Shown here one piece after another: positions 46,793 through 58,040 of a DNA stretch of 64,000 bases (positions within the stretch are counted from its first letter, which is position 1; each line of letters begins with the position of its first letter). The notes under the pieces are model-generated. The model was not told where the DNA came from. It searched no databases and was given only the letters and a program-made list of their open reading frames with translations. The DNA is from Dendrobium chrysotoxum (lineage: Eukaryota; Streptophyta; Magnoliopsida; Asparagales; Orchidaceae), in contig CM034313.1 in assembly GCA_019925795.1 (NCBI GenBank), positions 22,370,932-22,434,931 of the forward strand, written 5' to 3'. Position numbers and translations under genes: made by a program.

Positions 46793-47084
46793 TATTTGAT
46801 TATAAAATAGGAGAACATAAAATCTGCGTGGTGACATAATTTTTCCCACCAACTTCATCAAATAGATATAAAATTTAGTCCAAAGTATATCTTCACTTTA
46901 TCATAAACTAGAATAGGATGTCAGAGTCTAAACAACTCTATTCGATTATAAAATAGGAGAACATAAAATCTGTGTGGTGACATAATTTTTCCCACCAACT
47001 TCATCAAATAGATATAAAATTTAGTCCAAAGTATATCTTCACTTTATCATAAACTAGAATAGGATGTCAGAGTCTAAACAACTC
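46793..47084 (+). repeat. 146-bp tandem duplication across the right junction of element B
   Basis: Copy 1 is 46793-46938 and copy 2 is 46939-47084. Each contains the last about 59 bp of the B LTR, the ACTTC target copy and about 82 bp of flanking element A. The copies differ at only about two positions. Because it includes both LTR end and target site, it happened after the B insertion. Confidence 0.92.
46852..46856 (+). repeat. target-site duplication ACTTC, right copy
   Basis: It is identical to the left copy at 21750-21754. A second copy of the LTR end plus ACTTC stands at 46998-47002 because of the 146-bp duplication. Confidence 0.93.
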
Positions 47085-47960
47085 TATGCCCACTAAATAA
47101 TCTTTCTATAGCATTAAAATTCAAAATATTTGAAACTACAATTTTCTTTAAAGAAAGTTGTTAAGTTTAGACTATTTTGATTAAACTCATTTTGGTCATA
47201 TTCAAATTATTTAATGTAGAGGGAGTCAACCCATCCTTCGTTGAGTTTTTGAATCTTTTCCCATGTCATTCTGATTGGGTTAAGATGATTAAAACTTAAT
47301 GGATCACTTTCAAATATTATAAAAAATTTATTAAATGAGAACAAAGCTTTCACTTTTTGATGAAAATCAAAATTTTCTCAATCATTGTGAGTATTTGATA
47401 TTCCTTTCACTATAAAGGATACTCAAATATGCTCCTTATTCTATAACAACTCATGCAAAAGTTAAAATTTTTTCTAAGAAAATTTTAGCATGTTGCATTT
47501 AGTTCTCTTAGAATATACAAATGAGAACTCTAAAAATTTTAGATGATTTTCTTTGAATTACTCAAGACAACTTCAATTATGAAATGAATCTTTAATCACG
47601 ATCTTGCATTCCCCCTTCTATAGTTGAGACACTTTGATAGTATTTTACTTATCAAAGATAATCAAACTACCGCTTTCTTTCTCCTTTCTCACATATGATG
47701 ATCTAAAATAAAGACATAATCCCTAGTGGAATAATTGTAAGTTATAAGGATCATTTATATTGGAGGAGAAAACAAATTTTCAATCCAAAGAATTTCAATG
47801 CTATCATTCCCCTGAATGTTTTCCCTTCCCTTCTAGAAAGTGACACAAATAAAAGCTTTGATCTCTATTAGAATATTTGCAATTTGTTAATGTCATTTGT
47901 GACAAAGGGAAAAGAAATCAAATAATAAAATATTCATTAAAATTCATAAACCTGACTAAA
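47085..47960 (+). mobile_element. internal region of element A, right part (noncoding)
   Basis: It continues the element-A sequence interrupted at 21749. It is matched by 54900-55860 in the second internal region. AT-rich, no ORF with coding features. Confidence 0.75.
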
Positions 47961-49345
47961 TCTTAAATCTATCTTTAGGTCTAAGTCCACTTTTATGGCA
48001 TCCTACTAACTTCTGGCTTATGTCCACTTTTACAACAACCATCTTGATAAAATCCATCTTTAGGTCTAAGTTCGCTTTTACAGCATCCTATTGACTTTTG
48101 GCTTAAGTCTACTTTTACGGTAGTCATCCTGTTTAAATCCTTCTTTAGGTATAAGTCCTCTTATGGCATCCTATTGACATCCTTAAAGTAAGGTGTAAGC
48201 ATCTCCAGTTGCATCCTAATCTTCGACCCGAAGTGAAATATAAGCATCCCCACCGGTATCTTCTCTTCCTTAAATTTTAAATTTAAATTTTTCCTTAGGT
48301 ATAAGTCCTATAACGGCATCCTATTGACATCTTTGAAGTTAGGTGTGGGCATCCCTAGTGGCATCCTAATCTTCATCCCGAAGTGAAGTATAAGCATCCC
48401 CAGCGGCATCTTCTCTTCATTAAATTTTAAATCTTAAATTTATCTTTAGGTATAAGTCCTCCTATGGCATCTAATTGACATCCTTGAAGTTAGGTGTAAG
48501 CATCCCTAGCGGCATCCTAATCTTCATCCCAAAGTGAAGTAAAAGCATCCATAGCGGCATCTTCTCTTCATTAAATTTTAAATCTTAAATTCACCTTTTG
48601 GTATAAGTCCTCCTACGGCATCCTATTTATATCCTTAAAGTTAGGTGTAAGCATCCCTAGTGGCATCCTAATCTTCATCCCGAAGTAAAGTATAAGCATC
48701 CCTAGCTGAATCTTCTCTTCATTAAATTTTAAATCTTAAATTAGTCTTTAGGTATAAGTCCTCTTACAGTATCCTATTGACATCCTTGAAGTTAGGTGTA
48801 AACATTCCTAGTAGCATCCTAATCTTCATCCTGAAGTGAAGTATAAGCATCCCCAGCGGCATCTTCTCTTCATTAAATTTTAAATCTTAAATCTATCTTT
48901 AGGTATAAGTCCTCCTACGGCATCCTATTGACATCCTTGAAGTTAGGTGTAAGCATCCCTAGTGGCACCCTAATCTTCATCCCGAAGTGAAGTATAAACA
49001 TCCTTAACAGCATCTTCTCTTCATTAAATTTTAAATCTTAAATTTGTCTTTAGGTATAAGTCCTCCTACAGCATCCTATTGACATCCTTGAAGTTAGGTG
49101 TAAGCATCCCTAGTGGCATCCTAATCTTCATCCCGAAGTGAAGTATAAGCATCCCTAGCAGCATCTTCTCTTCATTAAATTTTAAATCTTAAATCCGTTT
49201 TTAGGTATAAGTCCTCCTACGGCATCTTAATGACATCCTTGAAGTTAGGTGAAAGCATCCCAAGAAGCATCCAAATCTTCATCCCGAAGTGTAGTATAAG
49301 CATCCCTAGTGGCAACTTCTCTTCATCAAAATTTTAAAGCCCAAA
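47961..49345 (+). repeat. tandem repeats of element A, first array
   Basis: It opens with about two units of an 84-bp repeat built from TTTAGGTCTAAGTCC and CTTAAGTCCACTTTTACGG blocks (47961-48130). Eight 151-bp units of the B type follow; the TTTAGGT landmark ends at 48150, 48300, 48451, 48602, 48753, 48904, 49055 and 49206. Confidence 0.92.
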
Positions 49346-49829
49346 TCTTCTAAGTTTAGTGGTAGACCTCCACGCATATTTCCTTTTCCTTGGAAGATGC
49401 GCTCTAGTTTGTTGAGTTAGGTCTAAGTTCCCACTTTGTGGCATCCTTCCTCTTGGTCTAGAAAGAAGACTTTGATATTATCAAAATCAAATTCAAACTC
49501 ACTATTCATGTCAAATCACTTTCAAATCACTGTACTCAATTATTTCTTACTTTAACTTTACCAAATAATACTAATCTCATTAGCTATTATTTGTTAAAGC
49601 TATCAGTGTTATCATCAACCTTCAAATCAATTAATTAATTTAGATCTTTCAATCAATCAACTCAAATCTTCATAAACTTTTCATTATCATTTTCTACCAA
49701 AGCTTAAATCTCCTTCAATTCATGTACCCAGACTTTCAATTTCAATTTTGGATCTAGTTGATCATTTTGATCAACACCAATATGCACGATAAACTTTGAC
49801 AAGTTTATCATGCCTAATGGGGGTCCATT
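49346..49829 (+). other. 3' end of the first element A: spacer, hairpin and polypurine tract
   Basis: After a noncoding spacer shared with B, GATAAAC and GTTTATC (49788-49809) make a 7-bp stem with an 8-base loop. ATGGGGGTCC (about 49817-49826) follows, then LTR A2 at 49830. Confidence 0.75.
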
Positions 49830-52800
49830 TATTGACCTCATTATTTGAGGTCAATTTCCCCAGAATTAACCTGAAGCACTTAGGTCTTCGTAGCCTAGTG
49901 TAGACATAATCCCTAAGATCACCTTAGGTGGATACCAATTAACATAAAATTGACTCACTACAAGCTGAATTGAATTTGAATTCACACTAGTCAAATTAAA
50001 TATATAAAATTAAACCAGACTAAATTAAAGTTTCGACTAAATTTTGTTTAAATAAACATACTAATTTCATTAAAATTTTTTACCTATTTTAAAATAAAAA
50101 AATTGACATATAAAAATTATTTTGAATTAAAATTAAAATAAGTCTAATATAAAATAAACATGGCTAAGAGGCGGTTTGGGCATCTCACCCCACGATCTCC
50201 TCTATACTTCACAAAACAAAACCCCCCACTCGGCTCTATATCGGTTCACACGAAGCCCAACAGGCCTCCTTCTCCTGTTTGCACGTCTTCGCCAAGGCTG
50301 GATGTCCTCCTCCCTCTCCTGATTCTTCCGTACATGAGCCCTAGGACCGAACCCTCTTTCTGCCTCCGCCTCTGCTTCGTGCGACTCCACGGGCTGAAGC
50401 ACTCATCTTCCTCCCTTTCTCTCATGTACAAGGTACTCCGGCTTCAAATCCTTTGCCCTAGCCGATGTCGATAACCTTCTCAACCTTGGGTAACTCCTTC
50501 TACATCCTCTTTATCTTCTTCTTCTTCCACATTCTTCTTCTTCCCTTCACAAACAATCTAAATAAACCTTTCCACTTCAACACCTTATATCTTTCTAAGA
50601 CAACTCTGAATGAAGGATTGGAGCTCCTGCAGATACATTATACAACTTTAAGAATTATTAAATTGAGAATTACTACCTTTTAAAACCCATTCATATAGAG
50701 TATGGTTGGATAGGCTCATAACTTCTCATTAAGTATAATATGAAACTTTTTTTTTAGTTTTACTTCTGGAATGACATGCATTCAGGGTTATTTCTGTACA
50801 GTCATAGTAAGCTTTCCATATTGATAGCTAATGCTCAATTGATTTGACTATTCATCTATGCCTTACCTATTATGATTAAGTCTTGAAGAGCTCATCTTAA
50901 GATAATGTGGTGTTCATTATGGCCGATCAATATACGTGTTGCTTAAAACTGTCAACTTCATGGGTGAGGGTAGTTATTTATTTTTATGTTAAATGAACCA
51001 ATGGAATGGCCTTAGATGAATTATAACAAGTTTATACAAGTTATCAAATATGTTAATTGTCAAGCAAGAATGCATGTTTATTTCATTTGGAAAAGAGGAA
51101 GTGTTAGATGGCTTTGCACTTTAGGAAGTTGCCCTTAAGAGAAAAATGTTTATAAGTTGAATGGTAAAGTGGAATATGTGCATTTTTGAAAAGTGAACTA
51201 AGTGATTTTGGAAAGTGATTCATGTTTGAATTGAAAGGTGAAATGTGTAAGTATGAAAATGTGTCTTGCAAAGTGGAATTTAAAGTATGTGAAAGAGTGA
51301 AAAATAAAAGTTAGATTGTTAAGAGGTGAAAGGTGTGGATGTTGGAGAGTGAGCTAGTTGGGTGTTTATTAGAAAATGAATGTGTTTATAAAAGAAAGCA
51401 ATGCCCCTCTTCCACTCTCTCTCTCTACCCCTCTCTTTCTCTTTCTTCTACTTCTCCCTTCTTGTGCCTCGAGGTGAATGTTGGAAAAAAAAGTGTGCTT
51501 TCAATAGTGAAAAGTTCAAAAGTAGAAAGCTATACTGGTGTTCAAGCCAGAAGAAAGATACATTTTTATTTTTAGTAATTTCAATTATTTCATTGATAAT
51601 TATTAAATGTTCATTTGATCTCTGCTTTATTGTTTTTATTTGCATAAAATGCGGGGAATGGTATTGAATCAAATGAACAAAAGGGGAAAGAGACAAAGGA
51701 GTTAGTCGCCTCTATCCAACCGGGTAGAGGTGCTACGGGCGGAATCCACCGGGACATAGCCCCTAGTGTTGTAAGTTTTAATAAAACTTAAAAAGCCCCT
51801 AGGAGGCCCTTGGTGTGGTTTGTTCCAACCATTCCCCTTTAGGGCCCTGTAGAAACTATAGTCTTTTATTTTATCATGTATTTTATAATTCAATATTTAA
51901 TTTATAAGTTACTTTTATTCTGTCATTTAGAACCCAAAAACCCTTTAGTTTACATTCTCGCATATGTCCAAAGGGTTAGTGATAGTGATTATAATCCTAT
52001 GAAATAGTAGTGTCATCTAAGGATAATAATTAAGGACAAGTCTTAGAGAACTTAGATTTAGGATGTATGCACCCTTTAGAAAAAAGAACACTAAACATAG
52101 ATAATTTAGTAACATCCCACCTAAGGTCTAGTAATACTCTTAACTTAAAATTCAATCAATTAGAAAACCCCAACTAATAATTAACTTAGGATATATCCAA
52201 ACCGCATAGCCTACTGTACACACTTAGATTTGTCTACTAGGACAACTAACTCTAGCTCTAGGTTAGGCCAGTATTTACTTTCTTGCTGTTGTATAACGGG
52301 CTTTCTCAGTTTTCACTGCATGCTGTTTGTGATTGATGTGAGTGTTTATTTACTTTTACTACTCTCTGTGATGTGATGTGATGGGTGATAGATTACCCTT
52401 ATGTTAGGAATGATTTGGATGCTCATAAAATTTTATGCAGGTGGCCATGCTCGTGTAGGACTAAATTAAAGGGGGCAAATTAAAGATTTAAATTGACACA
52501 AATTTTCTGCAGGTGAAAATACTAAGCCCCCTTAAAATTAAAAGTGCATGGCCAAGTGTGACTAGTGAAATTTAATTTAAATGTAAATATATAACTGCTT
52601 GGGATGATTTTATTATAAGCTGCTTAGAATAATCTTGCAGGTGGTCTAAATTTTCTTTTTTGTCTGAGTTATAATATAAATATATTTAGAAAGAGTTGTA
52701 ATGTAAAAGTGACTTGAAAGTGGGATATCACATGCAACTTTGAATCCAAATAGAGGAGAATATCCCTCAAGAGAATGTTATTTTCTATTTGGAAAACCAA

Positions 52801-52925
52801 GTTAGGGAGATTTTAATATCCAAAGAGAAAAGAAAATACCACTTCGGGGATGAGTTTCTTTTCATTTGGGTATCCAAAATCGACAAATACAAGGAGCTCG
52901 TGGAAGGAAAGAAGACAAAGGATAG
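49830..52925 (+). repeat. LTR A2, internally deleted and fused to the second internal region
   Basis: It starts TATTGACCTCA with the full 9-bp terminal inverted repeat (49832-49854). Compared with A1 it lacks about 990 bp at about 51088 (between TTGGA direct repeats). At about 52925 it jumps from the A1 equivalent of 17265 to that of 19787, losing the LTR 3' end, the PBS and the leader. The GC-rich island (50160-50474) keeps a 104-codon ORF. The hairpin block is at 51713-51768 with one mismatch. Confidence 0.88.
50160..50474 (+). other. GC-rich island with 104-codon ORF in LTR A2
   Basis: It is aligned with the A1 island ORF and has the same start and frame along its length, with many amino-acid changes in a Pro/Ser/Leu-rich sequence. 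No domain is seen. A coding role is not supported beyond the open frame. Confidence 0.4.
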
Positions 52926-55860
52926 AAGAAATAGCAGGTGGATCTCTCTTAGAAGAAATTTACCTCTATTTTTCTTTAAATTATAATAAAAAGTTCATTG
53001 TGGTTGACTCCTCTAAATACTTAAAGAATGTGGCCTTTGATTATCAATGCTAAAAAGAAAAGTCAGTTCCCTCCCTCCCTTCACTAAGGTGGACTGACAC
53101 CTTAAATGAAGATATATCTAACCCTTTGAAACTTTAAAGCACAAAAGTTTAACCAATTTTATTAAGTTTCTAGTAATCATTTGAATTAAATTCAAATGTA
53201 TTTTCAAATTTTCTATTCAACCATATTATGATTTTTCTAATTTTAAGAATATATAATTATTGGGTTATGTGTTGAAGTTTGAAATCATTCTAAATTCCGT
53301 CATATTTAACCTTCTTGTCGGTCAGAGTTTAAGATGCCTTTAAATCCTATTTTTTAAGGGTACTACATGGATACGATAATTTATCCTCTACCATGTGGTT
53401 TAACTCTAATAGAAAATGGATCTTAAGGCATGTGATAAAGATAAATGACATAATCAATTATATAAAAATAATTGTTTACCATCTAAAGTTTTCTCTTATG
53501 GTGATATTTTTAAATCAAATCTCAACTAATTTTATTCTTAGCTTTATCACACCATTTGAGAAAACTCATGAGTAATTCTTGTTAAGATTGATCATCTTAA
53601 ATTTTCATTTGAGTCAAAGACTTAGGACAGTTCAAGGTTCTTTATTAAGGTGAACCCATGATATAATACACATTCATTTATCATGTGACTTTTCCTTAAC
53701 ATTAATTGATACAGCTTGAATTGATACTAAATCAGGTGATTTATAATATCTTTGAAAAAATAAAATTATATTTGGGTTCACCCATTATGATCTCCATATA
53801 TATTATCTTTTGAATTAAGATCTATGTCAAATTGAAATTGGAGAAAATGAAAGCCTTATTCGTTTTCTTGTTGTTATACATCTCATATGCATTTTGCATG
53901 TTGATGAACATGTTTCATAATCAGTTAAGTTATTTATTCCTACCATAGAAATGGGTCTGATTTATAAATAAATCATCCTTATATAAGAAGGTTAATTTTC
54001 TATTTTTATTCTTGGAAGATGATTTCACAACTGAAATTATCATTTCAAGATTGAGTAAAGGATGCCTCCTTCAAAAAAAAATAAAAAAATAAAAAAAATA
54101 AAAGGAAATAAAAGAAGAAGAAAAGAAAAAAAAGAGACACATTCATCAAATGTGTAGCAAAAAAAAAAGGATGGCTTCCTTTTCTAAATCTTGAATATCA
54201 GAGGACCCATTCATCCTTTAGTATTTTGAACACTTGACTTTGAGAATTCAAAATTTTGGTTATCATCAAGCACTAATATTCTATTGGATCTAAAATATAT
54301 ACATCATCTAAAGGATTTGAAAAGATTAGACTTCTACTTTTAATTTAATCCTCTTTGGATTAGTCCTTAATTCAAAAAGAAACTATAAAGAAGGAAAATC
54401 TAGTTTAGCTTGTAGGGAGGCTTGATCTAGGTTAACAATATCAAAGGAAAAGAAATGATCGATCTAATTGGAATTATAATTGTGCTGGTTGTGCATTATT
54501 AGGTTTCACATAATTAACCTAATTGAAATGCATAAACAAACCATTAACCAAACATTTCCAACTCAATTATAAACATCTTTTAATTTGAATGAGATTCTAG
54601 ACAGGGTCCTAACTTCAAAAATTGAATTAAACTAAGGGATATCCCCTAGTTGATTTTGAGATAATTGTCTAATGTTCTCATCCATCATGAGTAGATGCCA
54701 CATCCAAATTTAAATTTATCATTGATTGACCTAGGATGTTAGAACATAAGGGGTTCTATCCTTAGTGATGTCGATGATATCTTTGTTTGAATCTTTGTCA
54801 AACTTCAAATCAAAATCAAGCTACAATTTGACCTGATCCATGACTAACTAATCTTGGATGTTAGAATTGGAAGGATTCTATTCCTTATAAAGTCTATGAT
54901 GGCTTTGTCAAATAGATATAAAATTCAGTTCAAAGTATATCTTCACTTTATCATAAACTAGAATCGAATGTCAAAGTCTAAACAACTCTATGCCCGCTAA
55001 AGAATCTTTCTATAGCATTGAAATTCAAAATATTGGAAACTATAATTTTTTTTAAAGAAAGTTGTTAAGTTTTGACTATTTTGATTAAACTCATTTTGGT
55101 CATATTCAAATTATTTAATGTAGAGAGAGTCAACCCATCCTTCATTGAGTTTTTGAATCTTTTCCCATAACATTTTGATTGGGTTAAGTCGATTAAAACT
55201 TAATGGATAACTTTCAAATATTATAAAAAGTTTATTAAATGAAAACAAAGCTTTCACTTTTTGATGAAAATCAAAATTTTCTCAATCATTGTGAGTATTT
55301 GATATTCCTTTTACTATAAAGGATGCTCAAATATGCTCCTTGTTCTATAACAACTCATGCAAAAGTTAAAATTTTTTCTAAGAAAATTTTATCATGTTGC
55401 ATTTAGTTCTCTTAGAACATACAATTGAGAACTCTAAAAATTTCATATGATTTTCTTTGAATTACTCAAGACAACTTCAATTACAAAATGAATCTTTAAT
55501 CAAGACTTGCATTCCCCCTTCCGTAGTTGAGACACTTTGATAGTATTTTACTTATCAAAGATAATCAAACTACCACTTTCTTTCTCCTTTCCCACATAGT
55601 GATCCGATATAAAAACATAATCCCTAGTGGAATAATTATAAGTTATAAGGATCATTTATAATGGAGGAGAAAACAAATGATAAATCCAAATAATTTCAAT
55701 GCTATCATTCCTCTGAATGTTTTTCGTTCCCTTCTAGAAAGTGACACAGACAAAAGCTTTTATCTCTTTCAAAATATTTGCAATTTGTTAATGTCATTTG
55801 TGACGAAGTGAAAAAAATTTTAAAAGAAATCAAATATTAAAATATTCATTAAAATTTAGA
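52926..55860 (+). mobile_element. second internal region of the element A array (noncoding)
   Basis: It is collinear with 19787-21749 joined to 46857-47940, that is, the same internal region without the B insertion. The empty site reads GATGGCTTTGTCAAATAG at about 54898-54915, against GATGACTTC plus ATCAAATAG around element B. This gives an independent check of the insertion point. No coding sequence. The purine-rich tract with hairpin is at 54075-54170. Confidence 0.85.
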
Positions 55861-57556
55861 AACCCGACTAAATCTTAAATCTGTCTTTATGTCTAAGTCC
55901 GCTTTTATGGCATCCTTGACTTCTGGCTTAAGTCCACTTTTATGGCAGTCATCCTGATCAAATCCATCTTTAGGTCTAAGTCAGCTTTTACGGCATCCTA
56001 TTGACTTTTGGCTTAAGTCCTCTTTTACGATAACCATCCTATTTAAATCCATCTTTAGGTATAAGTCCTCCCACGGCATCCTATTGACTTTCTTGAAGTT
56101 AGGTGTAAGCATCCCTAGTGGCATCCTAATCTTCGTCCCAAAGTGAAGTATAAGCATCCCCAACGGCATCTTCTCTTCATTAAATTTTGATTCTTAAATT
56201 CATCTTTAGATATAAGTCCTCCTATGGCATTCTATTGACATCCTTGAAGTTAAGTGTAAGCAACCCTAGTGGCATCTTAATCTTCATCCCGAAGTGAAGT
56301 ATAAGCATCCCTAACAACATCTTATCTTCATTAAATTTTAAATCTAAAATCCATCTTTAGGTATAAGTCCTCCTACGGAATCTTATAGACATCCTTGAAG
56401 TTAGGTGTAAGCATCCCTAGCAGCATCCTAATCTTCGTCCTGAAGTGAAGGATAAGCACCCCCAGCAGCATCTTTTCTTCATTAAATTTTAAATCTTAAA
56501 TTTGTCTTTAGGTATAAGTCCTCCTACAACATCCTATTGACATCCTTGAAGTTAGGTGTAAGCATCCCTAGTGGCATCCTAATCTTCATCCTGAAGTGAA
56601 TATAAGCATCCCCAGTAGCATCTTCTCTTCATTATATTTTGAACCATAAATTCATCTTTAGGTATAAGTCCTCCAACGGCATCCTTTTGACATCCTTGAA
56701 TTTAGGTGTAACCATCCCTAGTGGCATCCTAATCTTCATCCTGAAGTGAAGTATCAACATCCCCAGCGGCATCTTCTCTTCATTAAATTTTAAATCTTAA
56801 ATTCTTCTTTAGGTATAAGTCCTGCTACGGCATCCTATTGACATCATTGAAGTTAGGTGTAAGCATCCCTATTGGCCTCCTAATCTTCATCCCGAAGTGA
56901 TGTATAAGCATCCCCAACGGCATCTTCTCATCATTAAATTTTAAATCATAAATTGATCTTTAGGTACAAGTCCTCCTGAGGCATCCTATTGACTTCCTTG
57001 GAGTTAGGTGTAAGCATATGTAGTGGCATCCTAATCTTTATCCCAAAGTGAATTATAAGCATCCCAGTGGCATCTTCTCTTCATTAAATTTTAAATCTTA
57101 AATCTGTCTTTAGGTATAAGTCCTCCTATAGCATCCTCTTGACATCCTTGAAGTTATGTGTAAGCATCCCTAGTGGCATCTTAATCTTCACCACGAAGTG
57201 AAGTATAAGCATCCACAGTGGCACCGTCTCTTCATTAAATTTTAAATATTAAATTTGTCTTTAGGTATAAGTCCTCCTTCGACATCCTATTGACATCCTT
57301 GAAGTTAGGTGTAAGCATCCCTAGTGGCATCCTAATCTTCGTCCCGAAGTGAAGTATAAGCATCCCCAGCGGCATCTTCTCTTTATTAAATTTTAAATCT
57401 TAAATCCATCTTTAGATATAAGTCCTCCTACGGCATCCTATTAACATTCTTGATGTTAGGTGTAAGCATCCCTAGTGGCATCCTAATCTTCATGCCGAAG
57501 TGAAGTATAAGCATCCCCAGTGGCATCTTCTCTTCATCAAAATTTTAAAGCCCAAA
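55861..57556 (+). repeat. tandem repeats of the element A array, second array
   Basis: About two 84-bp units (55870-56050) come first, then ten 151-bp units. The TTTAGGT landmark ends at 56060, 56211, 56362, 56513, 56663, 56814, 56965, 57115, 57266 and 57417; three intervals are 150 bp, or close, by single-base deletions. Confidence 0.92.
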
Positions 57557-58040
57557 TCTTCTAAGTTTAGTGGTAGACCTTCACGTAGGTTTTCATTTCC
57601 TTAGAAGATGCCTTCTAGTTTATTGAGTTAGGTGTAAGTGCCCACTTGGTGGTATCCTTCCTCTTGGACTAGAAAGAAGACTATGATCTTATCAAAATCA
57701 AATTCAAACTCACTATTCAAGTCAAACCACTTTCAAATCACTGTACTCAATTATTTCTTACTTTGACTTTACCAAATAATAATAATCTCAATAGTTATTA
57801 TTTTCTAAAGCCATCAGTGCTATCATCAACCTTCAAATCAATTAATCAATCCAGATCTTTCAATCAATCAACCCCAATCTTCATAAACTTTTCATTTTCA
57901 TTTTCTACCAAAGCTCAAATCTCCTTCAATTCATGTACCGGGACTTTCAATTTCAATTTTGGATCTAGTTGACCATTTATGTCAACAATAATACACATGA
58001 TAAACATTGACAAGTTTATCATGCCTATTGGGGGTCCATT
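57557..58040 (+). other. 3' end of the second element A: spacer, hairpin and polypurine tract
   Basis: The spacer matches 49346-49829. GATAAAC and GTTTATC stand at 57999-58020; TTGGGGGTCC at 58028-58037; LTR A3 starts at 58041. Confidence 0.75.

Larger units (their letters stand above)
21755..46851 (+). mobile_element. full-length Ogre-like Ty3/gypsy (Tat lineage) retrotransposon, element B
   Basis: The complete structure is visible: 5-bp duplication, 5' LTR (21755-28549), tRNA-Arg-type PBS, ORF1, gag, protease, RT, RNase H, second archaeal-type RNase H, integrase, tandem repeats, PPT and 3' LTR (39752-46851). At about 25.1 kb it is in the Ogre size range. The extra ORF before gag, the second RNase H between RT/RH and integrase, the lack of a chromodomain, the very long LTRs and the 3' tandem repeats are the Tat/Ogre hallmarks. 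It is inserted in the internal region of element A. The genes carry about 15 nonsense or frameshift lesions, so it is not autonomous now. Confidence 0.95.
39752..46851 (+). repeat. 3' LTR of element B
   Basis: It starts TATTGACCTCA (TG changed to TA) and ends CCCACCA, 7100 bp. It is collinear with the 5' LTR and very similar, with differences at the poly-C run, the hairpin at about 46308, a TA microsatellite at 45253-45287 and the segment 45850-46170 missing from the 5' LTR. It includes its own GC-rich island (40290-40600), C-poor tract (41465-43085) and hairpin block (43392-43451). Confidence 0.93.

Noticed and set aside
48130..57556. CRISPR-like regular repeats
   Set aside because: Units of 151 bp are contiguous and related along their whole length, without unique spacers, in a plant retrotransposon 3' region.
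57763..57972. 69-codon Ser/Asn/Phe-rich frame before LTR A3
   Set aside because: It lies in the noncoding 3' spacer and is not kept as a frame at the matching place near 49550.
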